Below are positions 50,999-58,634 of a DNA stretch of 64,000 nt, one piece after another (the stretch's first letter is position 1; each line of letters starts with the position of its first letter). The notes beneath the pieces were generated by a model. The model had not been told where the DNA came from. It ran no database searches and worked only from the letters and a program-made list of their open reading frames with translations. The stretch covers positions 3,782,001-3,846,000 of the forward strand of contig JACKHI010000001.1 in the NCBI GenBank assembly GCA_020639075.1, read 5' to 3'. The DNA comes from Phycisphaerales bacterium. GTDB taxonomy: Bacteria; Planctomycetota; Phycisphaerae; UBA1845; UTPLA1. Made by a program: the position numbers and the translations under genes.

Positions 50999-52204
50999 TT
51001 ATTCCCGTAACAATCGCCCGACGAATGGCTCGATGTCGCGACCGTTCACGCTGCCGTCCTTGTTGACGTCGGCACGCTCGGGATCACACACAATCCCTCC
51101 GCTCGCGCCTACCAACATGTCCACGAACAATGTCGCGTCCGCCGTCGTGACGGCGAAATCGCAATTCAGATCGCCGCTATCAAGCACGGCGTTGACTTCG
51201 TCATGCAGCCGACGCGTGAATGGATCAACGCGCGGGTTCAGATCCAGCACGGCGAAGATTGCATAGTAGTTCCGTTCACGATCGATCCAGGGCGTGAACC
51301 CGAACGCCCCCGGGCTCGACGACTCGACGACAGTTCCCTGCTCGTTGAAGCGAAACACCCAGTTGCCGATTCCGTAACCCATGTAGCGATCGTCCGCCGT
51401 GCTCGGGATCGAACCGATCGCGGCATCCCCCGCCTGGTTCGCCAACATCGCTTCAACGCTTGCAGCGGACAGCACCGCCGCCCCGCCATATTGACCCCCG
51501 TCTAATAGCATCTGCATCAACCGACCGTACTCGTTGACGGATGACAGCATGCCGCCGGCAATGCGCGGATTGAAGTTGTAGCCGTACTCCGTGTCGACGA
51601 GCCCGAGCGGCGCTCTCACGTACGTCTGGAACAGATCGACCCACGCTTCGCCCGTCGCGACTTCGCCGATGGCGCCGGCGACGTGCATGGAATTGCCGCC
51701 GTAGTTGATCTGTGTGCCCGGCGCCGCGACGAGATCCAGTATTTCAATCTGCGCGGCGCATGCCTGCAACGTACTGAACGGCGTGCCGATGCAGCCCTGC
51801 GCGTCCGGCGTGATTCCCGATGTGTGCGAGAAGAGTTGACGGATCGTGATCGTCCCCTTCTCGCCCGTCCATCCCAGCCATTGCCCCGTCGTGTCGTCGA
51901 GTGTGATCGCGCCCGCATCCACCAGCGCCATGATGACAGTCGCCGACATCCACTTCGTCGCCGACGCCAGCTGGACCGGCGTCGTCGTATCGATGTTGCC
52001 GAACGATCGCTCATAGACCGTCTCGCCGTCGCGGACGACGACGAACGAATAGCCCGACAGATTGAGCGATGAGGCCGCATCGTCCAGGATCGCATCGATG
52101 CCCGTGAGTTCCTCTGGTGTCTGGCCGCAGGCAAGTTGGAGCGGCAGCGTCGTCAGATAGATAGACATGGCCATCGCGATCGCGTGTCGTGAATTGGCGA
52201 ACAT
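50999..52204 (-). CDS. Secreted beta-lactamase-fold serine hydrolase with C-terminal dockerin
   Basis: 401 residues. The signal peptide (MSIYLTTLPLQLACGQT) is near the N-terminus. The serine hydrolase core has the SxxK motif as SATK (QLASATKWMSAT), with INYGGNSMH in the position of the YxN motif. The last 55 residues form two Ca-binding loops (DLNCDFAVTTADATLFVDML and DVNKDGSVNGRDIEPFVGRL) like type I dockerins, typical of planctomycete secreted enzymes. Class C-like beta-lactamases, DD-peptidases and esterases share the core; the substrate is unknown. Confidence 0.8.
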   Translation of the reverse strand: MFANSRHAIAMAMSIYLTTLPLQLACGQTPEELTGIDAILDDAASSLNLSGYSFVVVRDGETVYERSFGNIDTTTPVQLASATKWMSATVIMALVDAGAITLDDTTGQWLGWTGEKGTITIRQLFSHTSGITPDAQGCIGTPFSTLQACAAQIEILDLVAAPGTQINYGGNSMHVAGAIGEVATGEAWVDLFQTYVRAPLGLVDTEYGYNFNPRIAGGMLSSVNEYGRLMQMLLDGGQYGGAAVLSAASVEAMLANQAGDAAIGSIPSTADDRYMGYGIGNWVFRFNEQGTVVESSSPGAFGFTPWIDRERNYYAIFAVLDLNPRVDPFTRRLHDEVNAVLDSGDLNCDFAVTTADATLFVDMLVGASGGIVCDPERADVNKDGSVNGRDIEPFVGRLLRE

Positions 52205-52317
52205 GCAGGATCTCCATCGGGTTGCGATGCGAGGACAAACGCCCGACCCCGGATTGTATTACATCGCAGGCGAAAACCATTTCGACCCTCGACCGATATC
52301 GCGGCAACGCGGGGCGC

Positions 52318-52342
52318 CATGCCGACCTCACAGGTCGGCATG
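52318..52342. repeat. CATGCCGACC...GGTCGGCATG palindrome
   Basis: CATGCCGACC-TCACA-GGTCGGCATG, the same arms as 48921-48945. Between divergent genes. Confidence 0.65.
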
Positions 52343-52478
52343 CGATGATGCCGCGCGACGGATTCCGGGGCGATTGCCCCCTGGATTTGGCCTTAACCCC
52401 ATCCCCCTCTAGAATCCCGCCCAGCCTTAGGGCGGAACGCCGCCAATAGCGACGCGATGACGAATGGGAGTGCCTTCG

Positions 52479-52763
52479 ATGGCTGCCGCCGACAAGATCA
52501 TGTTCGAGATATACCGCGAGGCGGGTTACGACCAGAAATTCCGCGTCGTCTATTTCACGGAACTCGACGAGCACAACAAGCACAACGAGATCAATCGTGC
52601 CATGTCGGGTGAGCACTTCTTCGACGGTTTCATCAAGGAACTCGGCGCCGAACGCGGCAAGGCCAGGATCAACGAGTTCATTCAGCGCCTCAACGACGGC
52701 GAGAAACTCACGCCGGAGGAAGTCGAAGCCGGCCTCAGCGAAACCGGCGTCCTCGCTGATTAG
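52479..52763 (+). CDS. Small hypothetical protein, 94 residues
   Basis: ATG 52479 with GGGAG 8 bases upstream; ATG 52464 is an alternative. It is acidic and soluble (KIMFEIYREAGYDQKFRVVY, FTELDEHNKHNEINRAMSG, FFDGFIKELG). No family recognised, though the strong codon bias and good ribosome site support expression. Confidence 0.65.
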   Translation: MAAADKIMFEIYREAGYDQKFRVVYFTELDEHNKHNEINRAMSGEHFFDGFIKELGAERGKARINEFIQRLNDGEKLTPEEVEAGLSETGVLAD

Positions 52764-53144
52764 TCGCGGCCAAGAGTCGAAATTCAGAATCGTCAAAATC
52801 CAAGAAGCTCCGCGTCATCGGAGGCCGCTACCGCGTGCCACTTCCGGGCGCTCCTGCTCTCAATCAATGCCGATCACCAGCGTATCCCCGATCCAGGTCG
52901 CCCCTGACGATCAACCCTGAGGTCACGATGATCGACGTGCCCGTGCTAAGACCGATTAACATGTTGCGCCCCAACATGTTCGGTCGCCTTCGAGCCGTCA
53001 GAGGCAATTTCGACAAAGTGCAATTGCCCGCAACTGGCCGCAAACGGATACGCGTTGTGACGCGGCGGTTTGAGCGCAATATCCTGGATGGAATGGGTCG
53101 ATTCATCCGTCGACATGCTGGATCGGCGCTCTGCGCGGGCTAAT
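52764..53144. other. Spacer with twin AACATGTT palindromes
   Basis: 381 bases without a supported gene. It contains two copies of the 8-base palindrome AACATGTT (52958-52965 and 52973-52980), 7 bases apart, centre to centre 15, i.e. about one and a half turns. Overlapping small frames are present on both strands but none is convincing. Confidence 0.45.
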
Positions 53145-53519
53145 ATGGATTGGGACATGCACGAGCCCACGCACCAGCAGAACCAGCCGCCCGAAACCCT
53201 CGACTACGCCCCCGCGCCGCGCGTTGAGGATCCCCATGCGCCCATGGCATTCAAGCGGCTGTTCCTAGGGTCGCTGGCGGCATTGGCGATCTCGATGATT
53301 GCCGGCCCATCGGGAATCGGCCCACCGCAAAGCGGTGTGACTGTCATTGCCGCGTGCCTTGGCATCGCATCCGTCGTCGTGTTGAACATCCTCGCGCTCT
53401 GGTCGTTTGCCTTGCTTCGGCTGGGTTATTGGAAGAACACGTTCATCGGTTTTGCCGCGGTCATCGCCGGCGCAGTTGCCATCGTTGGTGACATTGCCAT
53501 TATCGTTGTGTTCAATTGA
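53145..53519 (+). CDS. Small membrane protein, 124 residues
   Basis: ATG 53145 (53157 also possible). Proline-rich N-terminus (QNQPPETLDYAPAPRVEDP) followed by three hydrophobic helices (LFLGSLAALAISMIAG, VTVIAACLGIASVVVLNILALW, TFIGFAAVIAGAVAIVGDIAIIVVF). No family recognised. The next small membrane protein follows 36 bases later. Confidence 0.6.
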   Translation: MDWDMHEPTHQQNQPPETLDYAPAPRVEDPHAPMAFKRLFLGSLAALAISMIAGPSGIGPPQSGVTVIAACLGIASVVVLNILALWSFALLRLGYWKNTFIGFAAVIAGAVAIVGDIAIIVVFN

Positions 53520-53555
53520 CGTGGGCGAATACGGGCACGCCGGAGATGGACAACT

Positions 53556-54068
53556 GTGATGCGACGAAGAACCCCTCGCTATCTCAAGCTGCTCCAAGTT
53601 GTCACGCTCGCGCTCTGGTTGACATGGGGCTTCAGCGTCATCTGGTCGCTTGAACTGATGTCTCCGAAATCTTCGATCGGCATCGCGAATGGGTGCATCT
53701 ACCTCATTTGGAAATGGCCCGCCCCGTTGAAGCACTACATCCCGAACGAGTGCATGCTTTCACGAAGCGACTATGTTCAGGAGAGGTTCCTGCCTTCATA
53801 TGAATCAGGCCGGCGAGTTCCTGCCACCGGCGGCATGACATGGCCGCTCATCGCGATCCCGATCTGGATTCTCGCCATCCCGCTGGCGGTTGGCGTGATC
53901 TATCTGCGCCGGCGTCGTCCCTTGTTGGACGATTCGCCGCGTTGTGCGAACTGCGGGTTTGACCTTACGGGCAATGAATCCGGCATTTGCCCCGAATGCG
54001 GAACGCCGACCGGATTCGCTGGAGCCGAACCGTCGCCGGGCCGATCAACCGACACACGAGTAACATGA
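53556..54068 (+). CDS. Membrane protein with C-terminal zinc ribbon
   Basis: 170 residues. Two hydrophobic helices (LLQVVTLALWLTWGFSVIWSL and WPLIAIPIWILAIPLAVGVIYL) flank a periplasmic stretch. A basic RRRRPLL stop-transfer follows. The C-terminus is a zinc ribbon of two CxxC pairs: RCANCGFDLTGNESGICPECG. This arrangement is common in planctomycetes; the role is unknown. It probably forms a two-gene unit with the membrane protein just upstream. Confidence 0.7.
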   Translation: MMRRRTPRYLKLLQVVTLALWLTWGFSVIWSLELMSPKSSIGIANGCIYLIWKWPAPLKHYIPNECMLSRSDYVQERFLPSYESGRRVPATGGMTWPLIAIPIWILAIPLAVGVIYLRRRRPLLDDSPRCANCGFDLTGNESGICPECGTPTGFAGAEPSPGRSTDTRVT

Positions 54069-54222
54069 TGGTAAACAGCAGGGACTTGGAGCAGACTCGC
54101 TGCACGTGTCCATGATTCGGCTTTTGAGGCGTTTCGCTCGCCAGGTCTTTTCCCGTGCGATACAATGTCGAGACGCCTGAAAACGAGCACACAGGATAAT
54201 TGAACACGGAGCCGCCGACGCA

Positions 54223-54867
54223 ATGAAGTTCTTCATCGACACCGCCAACATCGACGAAATCAAGTCCGCTGCCGACATGGGTCTGCTCGACGGCGTCACA
54301 ACCAACCCGAGCCTCGTCGCCAAGGAAGGTCGCGAGTTCAAATCGCTCATCGCCGAAATCTGCGAGATCGTCCCGGGGCCCGTCTCCGCCGAAGTCGTCT
54401 CCACGGATTGCGACGGCATGATGAAAGAGGCCCGCGAGCTCATCAAAATCGCCGACAACATCGTCGTGAAGCTGCCGACGATCACCGAGGGCGTGAAGGC
54501 GCTGCACCAGTGCACGGCCGAGGGCATCAAGACGAATCTCACGCTCGTGTTTCAACCGCTTCAGGCGATGATCGTCGCCAAGGCCGGCGCGACGTTCGTT
54601 TCCCCATTCCTCGGCCGTCTCGACGACATCGGTCAGGAATCCATGGATGTCCTCGCCGACATCCGCACGATCTACGACAACTACGGCTTCCGTACGGAAA
54701 TCCTCGCCGCCAGCCTGCGTCACCCGATGCACGTCCTCCAGGCAGCGAAACTCGGCGCCGATATCGGCACGATCCCGTACAAAGTCATCACGCAACTGCT
54801 CCACCATCCGCTGACCGACATCGGCCTCGAGAAATTCCTCGCCGACTGGAACAAGACCAAAAAGTAA
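54223..54867 (+). CDS. tal: Small transaldolase/fructose-6-phosphate aldolase (TalC/FSA type)
   Basis: 214 residues, the length of the short TalC/FSA class. MKFFIDTANIDEIKSAADMG and LLDGVTTNPSLVAKEG open the barrel. The Schiff-base lysine is K83 in DNIVVKLPT. ATFVSPFLGRLDDIG and TEILAASLRHP are further conserved blocks. It acts in the pentose phosphate pathway or as an aldolase on fructose 6-phosphate; the two cannot be separated by sequence here. Start ATG 54223. Confidence 0.93.
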   Translation: MKFFIDTANIDEIKSAADMGLLDGVTTNPSLVAKEGREFKSLIAEICEIVPGPVSAEVVSTDCDGMMKEARELIKIADNIVVKLPTITEGVKALHQCTAEGIKTNLTLVFQPLQAMIVAKAGATFVSPFLGRLDDIGQESMDVLADIRTIYDNYGFRTEILAASLRHPMHVLQAAKLGADIGTIPYKVITQLLHHPLTDIGLEKFLADWNKTKK

Positions 54868-55172
54868 CGAGGGCCGTGCACACCCTCCGCCGAGTGCACC
54901 ACCACTTCAGAAGTGGGAGCGCGAAGATACGATTCCCGCAGGGTGGGCCGTGCCCACCGGGATGGCGGTGCGATCGATCCACACCGCAAATGTGGGGCGG
55001 GTTTCACCCGCCGGATCGATTCGCGCGGAGCAGAAGGCGAGAGAAACCCGCCTCACGAGCTGGCCAAGACGCTTGGTCCGGACATAAGCTATTAGAGAAC
55101 CAACTGCATTGCGGCGTCCCTGCGTCGCGTAAGTCACGAATCTGCCTCGCAGCAAGACGGAAGGACTCCACG
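54868..55172. repeat. Repeat mosaic after tal gene
   Basis: Contains a degenerate REP-like unit (about 54893-54930, ACTTCA-AGT hairpin, GGGAGCGCGAAGATAC), a GGTGGGCCGTGCCCACC palindrome (about 54942-54958), and a GGCGGGTTTCACCCGCC palindrome (about 54997-55013). No gene is supported. Confidence 0.6.
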
Positions 55173-55490
55173 ATGCGCCCATTCAAGACGCTCCTCGTCG
55201 CCCTTTGCCTCACGACATTGCTCGTATCAACCGGCTGCCAGCCGCCGACATGCGCATTTGACAGCGACATGAACGGCGAATTCAGCATCGAGGAAGGCCT
55301 CGCGGCGATCGACCAGCTCAGTATCGATCTCAACATTCAGATCGACAGCGTCCAGGATCTGGAGACGATCGACCAGCAGATCTTCGCTGCCATCGCCGCG
55401 AATCCGTTCGTCCTTCTGCAATATTCGCCGTGCATCGACATCCTCCAAAACCAATTCAATCCACCGGCGGCGCCGACGACGCAACCGTAA
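55173..55490 (+). CDS. Small hypothetical lipoprotein
   Basis: 105 residues. AAGGA is 8-10 bases before ATG 55173. The signal peptide ends in LVSTGC (Cys22). The mature part has an EF-hand-like acidic loop (FDSDMNGEFSIEEGLAAIDQ) followed by helices, then a Pro/Thr-rich tail. Similar in layout to the lipoprotein at 10691-11176. No known family. Confidence 0.65.
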   Translation: MRPFKTLLVALCLTTLLVSTGCQPPTCAFDSDMNGEFSIEEGLAAIDQLSIDLNIQIDSVQDLETIDQQIFAAIAANPFVLLQYSPCIDILQNQFNPPAAPTTQP

Positions 55491-55512
55491 TCAATCGCGT
55501 TGCTCGGGGTGC

Positions 55513-55538
55513 CATGCTTGCCCTTCAAGGCAAGAGTG
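55513..55538. repeat. Degenerate CATGCTTGCC palindrome
   Basis: CATGCTTGCC-CTTCAA-GGCAAGAGTG, with the last bases of the right arm changed. Lies just before the palindrome-chain repeat. Confidence 0.55.
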
Positions 55539-55542
55539 TCCC

Positions 55543-55735
55543 GGAATTCGTCCCATTCGAACTTCGTACTCGCATTAGACATTCGCCCGGAGGGCGAGCG
55601 GTCTTTGCCAGGGACTTCAGTCCCTGGGTTGCGTCTTCAATTAACCCTTGCCGCCCGGCAGGGCGGACGTCGCGTGGTCGCGCGTCCTCCGGACGCCCCA
55701 TTCATCACATCATGACACGACCGGGGATTGAAATC
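55543..55735. repeat. Palindrome-chain repeat, copy 2, left part
   Basis: Same order of palindromes as 50664-50845 with scattered substitutions. It stops at GATTGAAATC (55726-55735), where the insertion sequence begins. The remainder resumes at 57253. Confidence 0.85.
55726..55735 (+). repeat. Target-site duplication, left
   Basis: GATTGAAATC, identical to 57253-57262. The intact repeat has it once (50846-50855), within the palindrome GGGGATTGAAATCCCC. Confidence 0.92.
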
Positions 55736-57252
55736 TTGCTGTTACCCACATCTTTCGTCCTCGGTAGTCAGGCTGGCGCCGAGGATCATTAGTTGAAATC
55801 GTTGCCAGCCGCGCCAAGCACGTAGCCAGCCGAGTGGGCCATCGCCTTTTCGGCCGGGGTGACCGCCGAGTTGCCCGATGCCTCGCCAGAATTCTCCAAC
55901 TGTCAATTGCTGCGGCGACTTTCTCAGGTACCGAGCCATCACACAAACATCGAATTCGTCGAATAGCGTGGTTGCCTCCTCGTCGGGCTTGTCGCGCGCC
56001 ACGAACTTGAGTTGCATGAGCCAGACGGCCAGCACGCTGAGCAGACCGATCAGGGGTTCGAGCCGATCCACGTGCTCCAGCCGCCGCATCTCGACTTGGC
56101 AGCCTGACTTCTCGCATTTGTGGAATTCCTCGATGGCCCATCGATACGAGTAGCCTTTCGCGACAAACACGGCCTCCTCCGAAGTCTCACACGACAGGCT
56201 GGTACAGAGCAGCCACTCCAGCGGCTCCGCATCGGTCGGTAGCTGATCTTCCCAGACCCGAACAACCCAACATGGGATCGGCGCACAGTTGCGATAGGCG
56301 GGTTCGTAACGCGACGGCATCAGGGTCACACAACCGGCAGAGACGCGAAGATGCACATCCTCCAAGGCGCCGTTCCCTTTGCGTCGCACCTGCAGGTTGC
56401 GATTCGCCACGCTTGGCAGGCTGCGCGCATAGGAAAAAAGCGATCCTTGCCCTTCGGGCGTTTCGACGCGTCGATCCTGGCTGATCCGAATCAGCCAGTC
56501 GGCGCCCAGGCGAAGGGATTCATCATAGACGCCGAAGATGTCCTCGCCGCGATCCCCGACATGCACCCACTTGGAGCCTTCGGGCGGCGATCCGATGGTC
56601 TTGATCGCTTCAATCCACCAATACGACTCCCGCTCTTCAATCGGCACGCGACGCGACGCGGCGCGGTTGTCGCCATGACCCTTCGGACGAGAGCGACGGC
56701 GATGATGACGTTGATACATCAGCCCCAGCGGAAGGCGCGAGTTCACGTTCACAGCGAGCACGTTCTGTTGATGCAGGCCTCGCATCCGCTTATCTCGCCC
56801 GATCGGCCCCAGGCCTTCGCAGTGAACATGCGATGTGAAGTCCAAGGTTGTCGTATCCTGGAGCAGAAAAACGATAGGCAATTGCGCCGCCTTCTCCTGC
56901 GTCTGTTCAAAGTGCGGCCGACAAATCGCTTCGTGGGTGACATCTTCCTCGGCAAACAATCGATAGGCAGCTTTCATGGCCGCCATCGTACCGGTCTGCT
57001 GAGGAATCGTGCCACCGCTGTCCGCCGCCATCTGTGCTGCCAGCCTCACCAAGCGCCGCGTTCGACGACGATCACCCAACATCGCCGAACTAAACTGACC
57101 CTCCGCCCATCCAATGCGATCCGCCAGCGCCAATCCGTCAACCATGGCACCTACCCTCACCTAATGTCACCAGGGCACGACCTCCATGTCATACCACTCC
57201 TCATTCACTCGACAGGATGCCACGACTCGCATGAAGATGTGGGTAATAGCAA
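55736..57252 (-). mobile_element. IS4-family (Tn5/IS50-like) insertion sequence, 1517 bp
   Basis: Terminal inverted repeats start TTGCTGTTACCCACATCTT (left) and, read inward from the right, TTGCTATTACCCACATCTT: 18 of 19 bases match. A perfect 10-base duplication flanks it. It encodes a single transposase on the minus strand. All termini are intact. Confidence 0.95.
55742..57160 (-). CDS. IS4-family transposase (Tn5-like DDE)
   Basis: 472 residues. The N-terminal DNA-binding part (WAEGQFSSAMLGDRRRTRRL) is like the Tn5 transposase. The DDE triad is D102 (LLQDTTTLDF), D203 (HVGDRGED) and E344 (WAIEEFHK). The IS4-family Y-(2)-R-(3)-E-(6)-K motif is Y337-R340-E344-K351. The frame is full length and uninterrupted, so the element may be active. 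ATG-like start near 57160; GTG or ATG alternatives are few. Confidence 0.95.
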   Translation of the reverse strand: MRVGAMVDGLALADRIGWAEGQFSSAMLGDRRRTRRLVRLAAQMAADSGGTIPQQTGTMAAMKAAYRLFAEEDVTHEAICRPHFEQTQEKAAQLPIVFLLQDTTTLDFTSHVHCEGLGPIGRDKRMRGLHQQNVLAVNVNSRLPLGLMYQRHHRRRSRPKGHGDNRAASRRVPIEERESYWWIEAIKTIGSPPEGSKWVHVGDRGEDIFGVYDESLRLGADWLIRISQDRRVETPEGQGSLFSYARSLPSVANRNLQVRRKGNGALEDVHLRVSAGCVTLMPSRYEPAYRNCAPIPCWVVRVWEDQLPTDAEPLEWLLCTSLSCETSEEAVFVAKGYSYRWAIEEFHKCEKSGCQVEMRRLEHVDRLEPLIGLLSVLAVWLMQLKFVARDKPDEEATTLFDEFDVCVMARYLRKSPQQLTVGEFWRGIGQLGGHPGRKGDGPLGWLRAWRGWQRFQLMILGASLTTEDERCG

Positions 57253-57335
57253 GATTGAAATCCCCGGCTATGTACGTGCGCCCTCCGGGCGAAATACGAT
57301 GCAAGTTGCGGCAGCGACGATCTCTAATTCCCGGA
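57253..57335. repeat. Palindrome-chain repeat, copy 2, right part (includes right target duplication 57253-57262)
   Basis: Continues the palindrome chain from the target duplication: CCCCGGCTATG, CGCCC-TCC-GGGCG, then the conserved tail GCGGCAGCGACGATCTC. Matches 50846-50930 of the intact copy. Confidence 0.85.
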
Positions 57336-57489
57336 CAGTGTCGCCCTCAAAGGCAAGCGTGTGGTCGCGGAGTTTTCCGTCGACAAGTTCCAAGAATTCT
57401 GACCCTCGGCCAAATCACCTCCCCAGCCTTTAGGCTGTGCCACAGTGCGTTGCCCAGCTATACTGGACATACGTACAGGGCCGGCAACG

Positions 57490-58308
57490 ATGAACGCACC
57501 ACTCGACAACGAAGCACTCAACATCGCCGCGTGGCATCTGCGCGAGGCGAAGCGTGTCGTCGTGTTCAGCGGCGCGGGCGTTTCCGCCGAGAGCGGCATC
57601 CCCACGTTTCGTGACGATGGGGGCTTCTGGACGGAATTCCCGCCGGAAATCTACGCCACGTGGAACGGCATCCTCCGCGCGGCGACGAAGGAACCCCGCC
57701 GGCTGGCGGCCTTCGTCCACGCCGTGATCGCGCCGATTGCCGATGCCGAACCGAATCCGGCCCATCGCGCCATCGCCGAAGTCGGTCGCCGCAAACCCGT
57801 TACCGTCGTCACGCAGAACATCGATCGCCTCCATCAGCGCGCCGGCAGCACGCGCGTCCTGGAGGTTCACGGTTCGATGTACGAAGTCGTATCGTTGAAT
57901 GGCAAGAAGTCGAAACGCACGTTGACGCAGTCGCAGCTGAAGCGCATTGCCGAGCGAGTTCGTCGCGCGAAATACGGCGTGCTCTCGCTCGCCCGGCTCT
58001 TGGTCGCCATTCGCCCGATCGCCGGCGTCGGCATCACAGGAGCGCATCGACCGAACCTCGTTCTGTTCGGCGATTCGCTGGCGGAGCCCGACTGGTCCGA
58101 CGCGTTGAAGGCGGCGAAGGAGTGCGACTGCCTGTTGAGCGTCGGCACATCAGGCCTTGTGTTGCCGGCGGCGATGATCCCGGCCTATGCGAAGGATGCA
58201 GGTGCAAACGTCATCACCATCGATCCTGGCGAAGGCGGCGGCGACATCTGGCTGCGCGGCAAGGCCGGCGACATATTGCCGCGGCTCGTCGCGCGGGCGT
58301 TTGACTGA
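57490..58308 (+). CDS. Sir2-family NAD-dependent deacylase without zinc cysteines
   Basis: 272 residues from ATG 57490. The NAD-binding motifs are FSGAGVSAESGIPTFRDDGG, TQNIDRLHQRAG and LEVHGS with the catalytic histidine. C-terminal GTSGLVLPAA and VITIDPGEG follow. Sirtuins normally have two CxxC pairs between VHGS and the PxxVxFGE block. Here that region (about 60 residues) has no cysteine and instead carries a basic helical insert (KKSKRTLTQSQLKRIAERVR). NAD binding is expected; deacylase activity is uncertain. Confidence 0.85.
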   Translation: MNAPLDNEALNIAAWHLREAKRVVVFSGAGVSAESGIPTFRDDGGFWTEFPPEIYATWNGILRAATKEPRRLAAFVHAVIAPIADAEPNPAHRAIAEVGRRKPVTVVTQNIDRLHQRAGSTRVLEVHGSMYEVVSLNGKKSKRTLTQSQLKRIAERVRRAKYGVLSLARLLVAIRPIAGVGITGAHRPNLVLFGDSLAEPDWSDALKAAKECDCLLSVGTSGLVLPAAMIPAYAKDAGANVITIDPGEGGGDIWLRGKAGDILPRLVARAFD

Positions 58309-58634
58309 AGCGCAACGCCCCGCGTGTGTTTGTATCCGTGGTTCGAAGTCGAGTGCGGCCCCCGCAACCTCGACCTATGACCGTCTTATCCGACAGGCAC
58401 TCGCGGTTTCGATTGCGGTGTGGCGCGTTGCGTCCAAGGCAATTCGCACCTTAAGAGGCGGCTTTGCACGGCATTGGAATAGACGATACGCTTGCCCCTG
58501 ATGGCCAATGCCCCGGCAAATGGCGTTACGCGAGCGCCGGAGTCGGGCGGCGTCCCGTGTGACAACTTCGAGGCATTGCCCCATCAACAGGTCAGGAAGC
58601 GCCGATTCACGCGGGCTTCCGGGAGGTCGGACCG
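58309..58634. other. Spacer before the NCS2 permease gene
   Basis: 326 bases with no supported gene and no palindromic repeat recognised. A good ribosome site, GGGAGG, lies near 58620 just before the permease start. Confidence 0.4.

Noticed and set aside
52928..53143. A 71-residue plus-strand frame across the AACATGTT pair
   Set aside because: No ribosome site or family, and opposite-strand frames are equally open.
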